Below are positions 1 through 5,881 of a stretch of 6,642 nt of DNA, in pieces. The stretch is from positions 1 to 6,642 of the forward strand of contig JAFABD010000047.1 in assembly GCA_023426225.1 (NCBI GenBank). The letters run 5' to 3'. The translations under genes and the position numbers were made by a program. This DNA comes from Pseudomonadota bacterium (GTDB lineage Bacteria; Pseudomonadota; Alphaproteobacteria; Sphingomonadales; Sphingomonadaceae). The notes beneath the pieces were generated by a model, which saw only the letters and a program-made list of their open reading frames with translations, was not told where the DNA came from and did no database searches. The stretch's first letter is position 1. Each line of letters starts with the position of its first letter.

Positions 1-5
1 GTGCC

Positions 6-31
6 CGGCGGCGGCACCGGTTACGCCGCCG
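6..31 (-). terminator. Hairpin just beyond the rmuC stop codon, possible terminator
   Basis: A perfect 8-bp inverted repeat (CGGCGGCG at 6-13, CGCCGCCG at 24-31) with a 10-nt loop lies 6 nt past the end of rmuC on the minus strand. Its position fits the end of the rmuC transcript. No T-run follows in the few bases left in the window, so it is not a canonical intrinsic terminator. GC-rich genomes form such palindromes by chance, so confidence is low. Confidence 0.3.
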
Positions 32-37
32 CGCGCA

Positions 38-1474
38 TTACTCCGCCGCGCGCGCGCTGTCGTCGCCGGCAGCGTCGCCGTCACCGTCCACGGCGCCCTC
101 GCCCGCTCCCGGCGCCGGCAGTTCGGCGGTCGGCGAGCGCGCCACGACGTCGACGCTCTCGATCGCCTCCAGCGATGCGTTGCCGGTGTCGATGTTGAGC
201 GCCTGGAAACGCCGCGCCGAAACCATCACGCGCCCTTCGAAGCTCGCGACGAACTTGTTGTAATTCTCCACCGCGCTGTTCAGCCCGCCGCCGACGCGCT
301 TCAGGTGGCTCGCCGCCGTCGCCAGCCGCTCGTACATTTCCTTGCCCAGCTTGCCGACCTCGCGCGCATCCTCGGTCAGCTTCTGCTGGCGCCACATCGC
401 CGCCACGGTCCGCGCGAGCGGCAGGAAGGCCGACGGGCCGGCGATGATCACACGGTTGCGCGCCGCGCGTTCCCACAGCTCCATGTCGATCTCGAGCGCG
501 CTCGACAGGAAATTGTCGCCGGGAATGTACATGATGACGAAATCGGGCGCCTTTTCGAACTGCGCCCAATAGGCCTTGCGCGACAGCGCCTCGGCATGGT
601 TGCGCACCGCTCGCGCGTGCGCAACCAGCGCGGTCTGGCGATCCTCGGCGTTGGTCGCCTCGGCCGCCTGGAGATAGGCGTCGAGCACGCATTTGACGTC
701 GACGATCAGCTGCTGGTCGCCCGGCAGCCGGATGATGAAGTCGGGGCGCAGCGCGCCGTCCTCGGTCGCCACCGAAACCTCGGCGGCAAAGTCGACATGC
801 CCCGAAAGCCCGGCGAGCTCGATCAGGTTGCGGAACTGCTGCTCGCCCCAGCGGCCGCGCGTCTTGGGCGCGGCGCGCAGCGCGTTGACCAGCTTCGCGG
901 TCTCGGTCCGCGTCTCGCCCAGCCCCGCCTTGACGTCGGCGATCGCCTCTTTGAGCGCGCCATAGCTGTCGGCGCGGTCGCGCTCGACGCGCTGCAGGCC
1001 CTCCTCATAGCGCTTGAGCGTCGATTCGACGGGCTGGAGCAGTGCCTTCAGCTTGGCCTCGTTCTTCTCGCCCGCCTGGTTGAACCGCGCCTCGGCCCGT
1101 TCGAGGAAGGTTTTCTGCGTCTCGCCCAGCATCGTCTGCGCCAGCTCGCGGAAATGTCCCGCCATCACCTCGCGTGCATTCTTGAACTCGGTCAGCCGGT
1201 CCTCGAACGCGTCGGCCTTGGCGCGCAGTTCGGTGAGCTGGAGCCGCGCCACGTCGCGCTCGTCGCGCAGCACCGCGATCTGCTCGCGCAGCCCCGGCAC
1301 CTCGCTCGCACGCTCCTCGGCCAGCACCAGGTCGCCGATCGCCGCCTTGAACTCGGCCTCGCGCCGGTCGCGCTCGTCGCGCAGCTCGGCCGTCCGCCGC
1401 GACGCGAGCACCCAGCCGAGCGCCAGCCCGACGAGCAGGGCAACCACCACCGAAACGATAACAACCAGTTCCAA
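38..1474 (-). CDS. rmuC: DNA recombination protein RmuC
   Basis: RmuC-family protein of 478 aa. In E. coli, loss of RmuC raises inversion between short inverted repeats, and the family is predicted to carry a nuclease-like fold; its biochemical activity is poorly defined. Visible in order: an N-terminal hydrophobic membrane segment (about residues 3-24); a long charged, probably coiled-coil stretch (about 25-170); then the RmuC core, with GRWGE (207-211) and a PD...D-x-K arrangement (PD at 244-245, D259, K261) typical of PD-(D/E)xK nucleases. A Gly/Asp/Ala-rich acidic tail of about 30 residues follows. Length is normal for the family. There is no ATG near the start. I chose TTG at 1474 because GGGAG lies 8 nt before it; the in-frame TTG at 1489 gives 483 aa but has no ribosome binding site, and a TAG lies five codons further upstream. 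The gene is divergent from fhs. Family call is secure; the start is uncertain. Confidence 0.93.
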   Translation of the reverse strand: MELVVIVSVVVALLVGLALGWVLASRRTAELRDERDRREAEFKAAIGDLVLAEERASEVPGLREQIAVLRDERDVARLQLTELRAKADAFEDRLTEFKNAREVMAGHFRELAQTMLGETQKTFLERAEARFNQAGEKNEAKLKALLQPVESTLKRYEEGLQRVERDRADSYGALKEAIADVKAGLGETRTETAKLVNALRAAPKTRGRWGEQQFRNLIELAGLSGHVDFAAEVSVATEDGALRPDFIIRLPGDQQLIVDVKCVLDAYLQAAEATNAEDRQTALVAHARAVRNHAEALSRKAYWAQFEKAPDFVIMYIPGDNFLSSALEIDMELWERAARNRVIIAGPSAFLPLARTVAAMWRQQKLTEDAREVGKLGKEMYERLATAASHLKRVGGGLNSAVENYNKFVASFEGRVMVSARRFQALNIDTGNASLEAIESVDVVARSPTAELPAPGAGEGAVDGDGDAAGDDSARAAE

Positions 1475-1501
1475 AACGCGAACTCCCAAGAACGAAGGGC
1501 G

Positions 1502-1530
1502 AACCTATCCGGCCGCCCCATTGCGCACAA
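1502..1530 (-). promoter_or_regulatory. Candidate rmuC promoter
   Basis: On the minus strand, TTGTGC (1525-1530) and TAGGTT (1502-1507) are separated by 17 bp. Each box matches three of six bases of the sigma-70 consensus, including the well-conserved TTG and TA...T positions. Transcription would start near 1494, giving a leader of about 20 nt that contains the GGGAG site before the TTG at 1474. This is pattern reading only. Confidence 0.3.
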
Positions 1531-1611
1531 GGCGCAACCGCCGCGCGCGCCGCCCGTCCGGGCGGATGTCCACAGCAAAATCGCGGGCGCCTCCGCGCCG
1601 GCAGCGCCCGC
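1521..1611. other. Three successive hairpins in the rmuC-fhs divergent region
   Basis: This 209-bp divergent intergenic stretch (1475-1683) holds three perfect inverted repeats: TTGCGC/GCGCAA (1521-1526/1532-1537, 5-nt loop), CCGCCC/GGGCGG (1550-1555/1560-1565, 4-nt loop) and GCGGGCGC/GCGCCCGC (1583-1590/1604-1611, 13-nt loop). The first overlaps the candidate rmuC -35 box. They could be operators or mRNA leader structures for fhs, or chance palindromes in GC-rich DNA. I recognise no riboswitch class. A very weak fhs promoter-like pair (TTGCAG at 1645, TATGGG at 1667, 16-bp spacer) lies downstream of them. Confidence 0.35.
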
Positions 1612-1683
1612 CGCGCCCGCCGCCCCCTGTCCCGCCGATCGGGGTTGCAGCGCGCGCCCGCGCCGATATGGGATCGGGGCACC

Positions 1684-3348
1684 ATGCTGTCCGACATCGA
1701 AATCGCCCGCGCCGCGACGCTCCGCCCGATCCAGGCCATCGCCGATCAGCTCGACATCCCCGAAAGCGCGGTCGAGCCCTATGGCCGCCACAAGGCCAAG
1801 GTCGATCATCGCTGGCTCGGCGGCCATGCCCCCACGCGCGGGCGGCTGATCCTCGTCACCGCGATCAACCCCACTCCGGCGGGCGAGGGCAAGACGACCA
1901 CCTCGGTCGGCCTCGCCGACGCGCTGCGCCGCACCGGCCGCCGCACCGTACTATGCCTGCGCGAGCCCTCGCTCGGCCCGTGTTTCGGCGTCAAGGGCGG
2001 CGCGGCGGGCGGCGGCTATGCCCAGCTCGTGCCGATGGAGGACATCAACCTCCACTTCACCGGCGATTTCCACGCGATCACCAGCGCGCACAACCTGCTC
2101 GCCGCGATGATCGACAACCACATCCACTGGGGCAACGCGCTCGACATCGACGTCCGCCGCATCCGCTGGCGCCGCGTGCTCGACATGAACGACCGCGCGC
2201 TGCGCGGCATCGTCCAGTCGCTCGGCGGCCCGGCCAACGGCTATCCGCGCGAATCGGGCTTCGACATCACCGTCGCGTCCGAAGTCATGGCGATCCTCTG
2301 CCTCGCGCGCGATCTCGACGATCTCGAACAGCGGCTCGGCCGCATCGTCGTCGCGCGCACGCGCGGCGGCGGCTTCGTCACCGCGCGCGACCTCAAGGCC
2401 GACGGCGCGATGGCGGTGCTGCTCAAGGACGCGATCAACCCCAATCTGGTCCAGACGCTCGAAGGCACGCCCGCCTTCGTCCATGGCGGCCCCTTCGCCA
2501 ACATCGCGCATGGCTGCAACTCGGTGATCGCGACGCGCGCGGGCCTCGCGCTCGGCGACTATGTCGTGACCGAGGCGGGGTTCGGCGCCGATCTCGGCGC
2601 GGAAAAGTTCTTCGACATCAAATGCCGCCAGGCGGGCCTCGCCCCGTCGGCGGCGGTCGTCGTCGCCACCGTCCGCGCGCTCAAGATGAACGGCGGCGTC
2701 GCGCGCGCCGATCTGGCCGCGCCCGATGTCGCTGCGGTCACGCGCGGCGGCGTCAACCTGGCGCGCCATCTCGAAAACATCGCGGCGTTCGGCGTTCCCG
2801 CGGTCGTCGCGATCAACCGCTTCCCGACCGACAGCGACGCCGAGCTCGACGCGGTGCGCGCGATCGCCGCCGAACGCGGCGTCACCGCGATCGTGTGCAC
2901 GCACTGGGCCGATGGCGGCGCGGGGGCGCTCGCGCTCGCCGACCATGTCGCAGCACTCGCCGACGCCCCGTCGCGCTTCGCCCCGCTCTATGCCGACGAC
3001 CTGCCGCTTCTCGCCAAGATCGAGGCGGTGGCGACGCGCATCTACCGCGCCGCCGCGGTCCGCGCCGAACCCGGCGTGGTGGCCCAGCTCGAACGCTGGG
3101 AGGCGGCGGGCTTCGGCGACCTCCCGGTGTGCATGGCCAAGACGCAATACAGCTTCTCGACCGACCCCGTCGCGCTCGGCGCACCGCAAGGGCACGTCGT
3201 GCCCGTGCGCGAAGTCCGGCTGGCGGCGGGCGCGGGCTTCGTCGTGGCGATCTGCGGCGATATCATGACGATGCCCGGCCTCCCCCGCACCCCCGCCGCC
3301 GAGGCGATCCACATCGACGCACAAGGCCACATCCAGGGCCTCTTCTGA
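1684..3348 (+). CDS. fhs: Formate-tetrahydrofolate ligase (10-formyl-THF synthetase)
   Basis: Monofunctional, ATP-dependent cytoplasmic ligase that joins formate to tetrahydrofolate, giving 10-formyl-THF for purine synthesis and initiator-tRNA formylation. The protein is 554 aa, normal for the bacterial family (about 555-560). Visible motifs: the ATP-binding loop PTPAGEGKT (63-71); the first family signature GVKGGAAGGGY (102-112); the second signature VATVRALKMNGG (327-338); and conserved blocks EDINLHFTGDFHAI (119-132), FVHGGPFANIAHG (265-277), MAKTQYSFS (484-492) and ICGDIMTMPGLP (523-534). The frame stays open upstream to a TTG at 1645, but that adds 13 unconserved residues; ATG 1684 gives the expected N-terminus. 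The ribosome binding site is weak (GGATCGGGG at 1671-1679). It is divergent from rmuC and convergent with the next gene. Nothing looks broken. Fmt, encoded further right, consumes its product. Confidence 0.97.
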   Translation: MLSDIEIARAATLRPIQAIADQLDIPESAVEPYGRHKAKVDHRWLGGHAPTRGRLILVTAINPTPAGEGKTTTSVGLADALRRTGRRTVLCLREPSLGPCFGVKGGAAGGGYAQLVPMEDINLHFTGDFHAITSAHNLLAAMIDNHIHWGNALDIDVRRIRWRRVLDMNDRALRGIVQSLGGPANGYPRESGFDITVASEVMAILCLARDLDDLEQRLGRIVVARTRGGGFVTARDLKADGAMAVLLKDAINPNLVQTLEGTPAFVHGGPFANIAHGCNSVIATRAGLALGDYVVTEAGFGADLGAEKFFDIKCRQAGLAPSAAVVVATVRALKMNGGVARADLAAPDVAAVTRGGVNLARHLENIAAFGVPAVVAINRFPTDSDAELDAVRAIAAERGVTAIVCTHWADGGAGALALADHVAALADAPSRFAPLYADDLPLLAKIEAVATRIYRAAAVRAEPGVVAQLERWEAAGFGDLPVCMAKTQYSFSTDPVALGAPQGHVVPVREVRLAAGAGFVVAICGDIMTMPGLPRTPAAEAIHIDAQGHIQGLF

Positions 3349-3364
3349 CCCCACCCCCGATCCC

Positions 3365-3386
3365 CGCGCCGCCAGGCGCGGAAAAC
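3365..3386. repeat. Short hairpin repeat, copy 1
   Basis: The 48-bp gap between the converging stop codons of fhs and the secreted-protein gene contains CGCGCC-GCCA-GGCGCG followed by GAAAAC. It matches 4410-4431 in 21 of 22 positions; the one difference (C here, T there) is in the tetraloop, so both copies keep a perfect 6-bp stem. The position suits a bidirectional transcription end, but no T-run follows on either strand. It may be a dispersed REP-like unit. Confidence 0.55.
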
Positions 3387-3396
3387 ACCGCGCCGC

Positions 3397-3822
3397 TCAG
3401 CCGTTCCCGGCCGCCCCCGCGCGAATCCGGTCGGCCTGCGGCAGCCGGTCGAGCCCGAACCGCTTCCACCAGCCATGCGACACGATCGCGCGGCACAGCG
3501 CGCTCCAGAACGCCGCCTCGCCCGGCACGGGGCGGTGCTCGCCGTCCTTCGGCCATGTGCGGTCCAGCAGCGCCCGCGCCGCATCGGCATGGCCGGAGAG
3601 CATCAGTTCGCCGAGCGCCTGCACCGCCAGCGGCGTGCCCGTCCGCGCCTCGGGCGGAAACAGGCGCCCGTCGGCATAGGCGTCGCTCCACCATCGTTCG
3701 AACGTCTCGGCGACGGCCTGTTCGCGGAACGCCCGATCCGCCTGCCCCGGCTGCTGCGCCGTCAGCACCGCGCGGTCGACCGCGAAGTCGCCGCCGGTCC
3801 ACCGCACCGGCAACGGGATCAT
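3397..3822 (-). CDS. Intact 3' portion of the frameshifted secreted-protein gene (141-aa open frame)
   Basis: This is the only part of the preceding entry that stays open as one long frame from an ATG. It reads as real protein: mixed, mostly helical, with aromatic clusters such as ETFERWWSDAYADGRLFPPE and AAFWSALCRAIVSHGWWKRF. Coding character begins before this ATG: the same frame upstream encodes IRIFFDIEFFNGAAHADAT, so ATG 3822 is probably an internal methionine and not the true start. No convincing ribosome binding site precedes it. An automatic annotation would likely list it as a separate hypothetical protein. I read it as the C-terminal half of the gene starting at 4284; function unknown. 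Confidence 0.45.
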   Translation of the reverse strand: MIPLPVRWTGGDFAVDRAVLTAQQPGQADRAFREQAVAETFERWWSDAYADGRLFPPEARTGTPLAVQALGELMLSGHADAARALLDRTWPKDGEHRPVPGEAAFWSALCRAIVSHGWWKRFGLDRLPQADRIRAGAAGNG

Positions 3823-4284
3823 CGTCGCGTCGGCGTGCGCGGCGCCGTTGAAAAACTCGATGTCGAAGAAGATCCGGATCGCGGGCGCCGTGCACGTCGC
3901 GGACGGTCGCGGCGTCGATCCGCTCGCCGTGCAATGTACGGACCGTCAGTCGCGGGCCAAAGCGCACCGCGATCAGCGCGCCGTCCCCGCCCGACCCGCC
4001 GTTGTCGCCCATCACCAGCACATCGGGCGCATGCCGTCCCGCATGGCCGTGCCACAGCATCTTCACCGACATGAAGCCGCCGCCCAACCGCACGACGCGG
4101 CCGCCGTCATGCGCCTCCACCGCGCGACACCATTCGTCCGTGTCCCCGCCCGGCGGGCAGGGCACGACCACGATCGACGCCGCCCCCGCTGCCAGATCAC
4201 CCCCAATGGCTGCGGTCCCGCCCAGGCCGGCGTCGCATGTCCCAGCCACCCCAGCACCAACGCGCCCATCAACGCCAACCGCAT
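3397..4284 (-). pseudogene. Putative secreted protein of unrecognised family, with two compensating frameshifts
   Basis: I do not recognise this family. The ATG at 4284 has a strong ribosome binding site (GAGGGG, 7-nt spacing) and starts a clear Sec signal peptide: MRLALMGALVLGWLG, then an AWA cleavage motif at residues 20-22. As sequenced, this frame stops at 4063 after 73 codons. Protein-like sequence continues in another frame from about 4200 to about 3900 (for example VLVMGDNGGSGGDGALIAV), then returns to the original frame (RIFFDIEFFNGAAHADATM) to the stop at 3397. One missing base near the C5 run at 4200-4204 and one extra base near 3870-3900 would restore a single protein of about 295 aa: signal peptide, a Gly-rich middle that looks like beta structure, and a helical, Trp-containing C-terminus. 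Either the gene is broken or the sequence has two indel errors. The exact shift points are inferred. Confidence 0.6.
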
Positions 4285-4291
4285 CGACCAT

Positions 4292-4297
4292 CCCCTC
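4292..4297 (-). promoter_or_regulatory. Strong ribosome binding site of the secreted-protein gene
   Basis: GAGGGG on the minus strand lies 7 nt before the ATG at 4284. It fixes the start of the frameshifted gene and supports its having been a real translated gene, because the same ATG opens a textbook signal peptide. Confidence 0.65.
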
Positions 4298-4356
4298 GAA
4301 TCGCCGCCGCCAGCTTAGCGTTGAAAAAACGCCCGAATCATGGCTCGCCCCCCAAT

Positions 4357-4379
4357 CCTCCCCGGCCCCGCCGGGGAGG
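4357..4379. repeat. REP-like perfect 9-bp hairpin
   Basis: CCTCCCCGG (4357-4365) and CCGGGGAGG (4371-4379) form a perfect stem around a 5-nt loop, followed by GGGGACGGCC and further C/G-rich sequence. From general knowledge, dispersed intergenic palindromes of the CCTCCCCGG...CCGGGGAGG type are common in sphingomonad and other alphaproteobacterial genomes. The intergenic location, away from any gene end, fits a REP-type element better than a terminator. Confidence 0.55.
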
Positions 4380-4409
4380 GGGACGGCCAACGGCCGGTGG
4401 TGGCGGGAG

Positions 4410-4431
4410 CGCGCCGTCAGGCGCGGAAAAC
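4410..4431. repeat. Short hairpin repeat, copy 2
   Basis: CGCGCC-GTCA-GGCGCG followed by GAAAAC matches copy 1 (3365-3386) in 21 of 22 positions, with the difference in the tetraloop. Flanking bases do not match, so the unit is short and sharply bounded. It lies 30 bp from the REP-like hairpin and may belong to the same composite element. Confidence 0.55.
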
Positions 4432-4585
4432 CTCGTCCCATGCCAACCCGCCCCCGCCGGACAGTGGAACCGTCGACGACCGGCCGGCGGTGAAGGCGCA
4501 CGCCGTCGACGAAAAAGCGGCGCTGGAGCCCTCGCCCCGACGCCGCCCGTCAAAACCGTGTCGAACCCCGCATCAAAACCATGGT

Positions 4586-4612
4586 CGCCGCCCCGGGGTC
4601 CGCCGGGCGGCG
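4586..4612 (-). terminator. Possible def terminator hairpin
   Basis: CGCCGCCC (4586-4593) and GGGCGGCG (4605-4612) form a perfect 8-bp stem with an 11-nt loop, starting 12 nt after the def stop on the minus strand. The transcript then reads ACCATGGTTTTG, so a weak T4 run follows after a few bases. Position and stem fit a terminator; the short, offset T-run does not. Confidence 0.4.
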
Positions 4613-4624
4613 TCGCTGCCGGGC

Positions 4625-5149
4625 TCAGGCCGCCTTGCGCGCCTTGGCGAGCTTCTTCAGGATCATGTCGCGCTTCAGCCGCGACAGATGGTCGAGGAAC
4701 ACGATGCCCTCCAGATGGTCCATCTCGTGCTGGATGCACGTCGCCAGCAGCCCCTCGAACAGTTCCTCGTGGCGCTCGCCCTGCTCGTCCATCCAGCGCA
4801 CGCGGCACCGCGCCGGGCGCTCGACATCGGCGAACTGGTCAGGAACCGACAGGCAGCCCTCGGTATAGACCGAATGCTCGTCCGACGGGTCGAGGATCTC
4901 GGGATTGATGAACACGCGCGGCTGGCGGATCGGCTTGCCGTCCTCGTCTTCCTCTTCCTGCAGGTCCATCACGACGATGCGTTTCGCCACGCCCACCTGG
5001 ATCGCGGCCAGCCCGATGCCGGGGGCGTCGTACATCGTGTCGAACATGTCGGCGATCAGCGTGCGTACGGCGTCGTCCACCGTTTCGACGGGGGCGGAAA
5101 CGGCGCGCAGCCGCGGGTCGGGAACCTCTACGATCGGAAGAATTGCCAT
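4625..5149 (-). CDS. def: Peptide deformylase
   Basis: Metal-dependent (usually Fe2+) cytoplasmic hydrolase that removes the N-formyl group from the initiator methionine of nascent proteins, releasing formate. The protein is 174 aa, typical of bacterial deformylases. All three family motifs are present: GIGLAAIQ (44-51), EGCLS (97-101) and QHEMDHLEG (140-148). C99, H141 and H145 are the expected metal ligands and E142 the catalytic acid. A short acidic loop (EEEDEDG, 65-71) and a basic C-terminal helix rich in Lys and Arg are visible. I chose ATG 5149, which begins MAILPIVEVPDPRLR as expected; the frame is open to a TTG at 5185, but that codon falls inside the promoter -35 box. No ribosome binding site precedes 5149. 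It lies downstream of recR on the same strand with an 80-bp gap and probably has its own promoter. Confidence 0.97.
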   Translation of the reverse strand: MAILPIVEVPDPRLRAVSAPVETVDDAVRTLIADMFDTMYDAPGIGLAAIQVGVAKRIVVMDLQEEEDEDGKPIRQPRVFINPEILDPSDEHSVYTEGCLSVPDQFADVERPARCRVRWMDEQGERHEELFEGLLATCIQHEMDHLEGIVFLDHLSRLKRDMILKKLAKARKAA

Positions 5150-5156
5150 GCCCGCG

Positions 5157-5185
5157 AATCTAGGGTGCGGGCCGTCGGGGGTCAA
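5157..5185 (-). promoter_or_regulatory. Probable def promoter, apparently leaderless
   Basis: On the minus strand TTGACC (5180-5185) and TAGATT (5157-5162) are separated by exactly 17 bp, matching the sigma-70 consensus at 5/6 and 4/6 positions. Only 7 nt separate the -10 box from the ATG at 5149, so transcription would begin at or next to the start codon. This also explains the absence of a ribosome binding site. It is the best promoter match in the window, though not proven. Confidence 0.55.
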
Positions 5186-5194
5186 TGCGGGGCC

Positions 5195-5224
5195 GCGCCG
5201 GATCGGCGCCGTCCGGCCCGGCGC
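5195..5224 (-). terminator. GC-rich hairpin between recR and def
   Basis: GCGCCGG (5195-5201) and CCGGCGC (5218-5224) pair 7 nt after the recR stop; an alternative stem GCCGGA/TCCGGC (5197-5202/5212-5217) overlaps it. The element lies between the recR stop and the def promoter, where recR transcription would be expected to end. There is no T-run, so intrinsic termination is uncertain. Confidence 0.3.
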
Positions 5225-5231
5225 CGCGCGT

Positions 5232-5828
5232 TCACGCCACCGGCCGCCGCGCGCGCAGCGCCTGGGCCAGCGTCCCCTCGTCGAGATAGTCGAGCTCGCC
5301 CCCCACCGGCAGCCCGTGCGCCAGTTGGGTGATCCGCACCGGATGGCGTTCCAGCCGCTCGGCCAGGTAATGCGCGGTCGTCTGCCCCTCCAGCGTCGCG
5401 TTCATCGCCAGCACCACCTCGTCGACGCCGCCGTCGGCGACGCGCGCGATCAGCGAATCGATGCGCAGATCCTCGGGCCGCACGCCCTCCAGCGCCGAAA
5501 GCCGCCCGCCCAGCACATGAAAGCGCCCCGGAAACAGCCGCGCGCGATCGAGCGCCCACAGGTCGGCGACCTCCTCGACGACGCACAGCAACCGGGGATC
5601 GCGCCGCGGATCGGCACAGATCGAACACGGGTCCGACGTGTCGACATTGCCGCAGCGCGAACAGGTCGCCAGCCGCGCGCTCACCGCCTCCAGCGCGGTC
5701 AGCAGCGGTTCGAGCGCGGTCTCGCGCTTCTTGAGCAGGTGCAGCACCGCACGGCGCGCCGAACGCGGGCCAAGGCCGGGCAAGCGGGAGAGCGCCTGGG
5801 TCAGCGCTTCGATTTCGGGCGATGCCAT
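5232..5828 (-). CDS. recR: Recombination mediator protein RecR
   Basis: RecR works with RecF and RecO to load RecA on SSB-coated single-stranded DNA during gap repair. The protein is 198 aa, normal for the family. Visible in order: a helix-hairpin-helix segment with LPGLGPRSARR (16-26), a four-cysteine zinc finger (C56-x2-C59, C68-x2-C71), a Toprim domain beginning near LLCVVEEVADLWALD (80-94), and the conserved C-terminal block HGLPVGGELDYLDEGTL (171-187). I chose ATG 5828, giving MASPEIEALTQALSRLPG, which aligns with RecR N-termini. An in-frame ATG at 5840 adds only MSCG and lies within the candidate -10 box. No ribosome binding site is evident for either start. The gene is divergent from fmt with 53 bp between starts, and def follows on the same strand. 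Confidence 0.96.
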   Translation of the reverse strand: MASPEIEALTQALSRLPGLGPRSARRAVLHLLKKRETALEPLLTALEAVSARLATCSRCGNVDTSDPCSICADPRRDPRLLCVVEEVADLWALDRARLFPGRFHVLGGRLSALEGVRPEDLRIDSLIARVADGGVDEVVLAMNATLEGQTTAHYLAERLERHPVRITQLAHGLPVGGELDYLDEGTLAQALRARRPVA

Positions 5829-5835
5829 GCCGCAC

Positions 5836-5865
5836 GACATAGGGGCTTGCGCCCGGCCCTGCCAA
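5836..5865 (-). promoter_or_regulatory. Candidate recR promoter, apparently leaderless
   Basis: On the minus strand TTGGCA (5860-5865, 5/6 match to the -35 consensus) and TATGTC (5836-5841, 3/6 to the -10) are 18 bp apart. Exactly 7 nt separate the -10 from the ATG at 5828, the same geometry as at def. The -10 match is weak, but the position and the absence of a ribosome binding site agree with each other. Confidence 0.35.
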
Positions 5866-5871
5866 GCGGTT

Positions 5872-5880
5872 GAGGGGAAG
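5872..5880 (+). promoter_or_regulatory. Ribosome binding site of fmt
   Basis: GAGGGGAAG stands directly before the ATG at 5882, with GAGGGG ending 4 nt upstream. The purine-rich tract supports this start and contrasts with recR and def, which have no such site. Confidence 0.6.
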
Positions 5881-5881
5881 G

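Larger units (their letters stand above)
4298..4624. other. Gene-free intergenic region between def and the secreted-protein gene
   Basis: About 327 bp with no credible gene on either strand: the open frames crossing it are Arg/Pro/Gly-rich and match no family I know. It holds a strong REP-like hairpin (4357-4379), hairpin repeat copy 2 (4410-4431), two copies of CCGTCGACGA (4470-4479, 4503-4512), two copies of TCAAAACC (4550-4557, 4573-4580) and a possible def terminator (4586-4612). An A6 run at 4324-4329 (T6 on the minus strand) lies between the REP-like hairpin and the secreted-protein gene. Confidence 0.6.

Noticed and set aside
1490..1683. A folate-sensing riboswitch upstream of fhs
   Set aside because: Hairpins are present, but I cannot match them to a known tetrahydrofolate riboswitch architecture, so no riboswitch is called.
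305..1849. A 514-codon plus-strand open frame opposite rmuC
   Set aside because: It is the antisense mirror of RmuC codons (Leu/Arg/Gln-rich). The minus-strand frame has the full RmuC domain order.
1951..3354. A 467-codon minus-strand open frame opposite fhs
   Set aside because: It is an antisense shadow of fhs: Arg/Asp/Ala-rich, low complexity and without family motifs. The fhs frame carries every expected signature.
1014..3851. A 945-codon plus-strand open frame across the rmuC start, fhs and the next gene
   Set aside because: It is Arg/Pro/Ser-rich with no recognisable domain and overlaps fhs in another frame. Long empty shadow frames are expected in DNA this GC-rich.
3860..4210. Programmed ribosomal frameshifting as the cause of the frame changes
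   Set aside because: The G5 run could allow a -1 slip, but a +1 slip would then be needed about 300 bp later to return to frame. No known system combines both in this way, so indels or sequencing errors are far simpler.
3848..4318. A plus-strand frame of 156 codons opposite the frameshifted gene
   Set aside because: His/Arg/Pro-rich shadow with no domain. The opposite strand has the ribosome binding site, the signal peptide and protein-like segments.
4338..4808. A 156-codon minus-strand frame overlapping the 3' end of def
   Set aside because: It overlaps the deformylase coding sequence in another frame and is Pro/Arg/Gly-rich without motifs.
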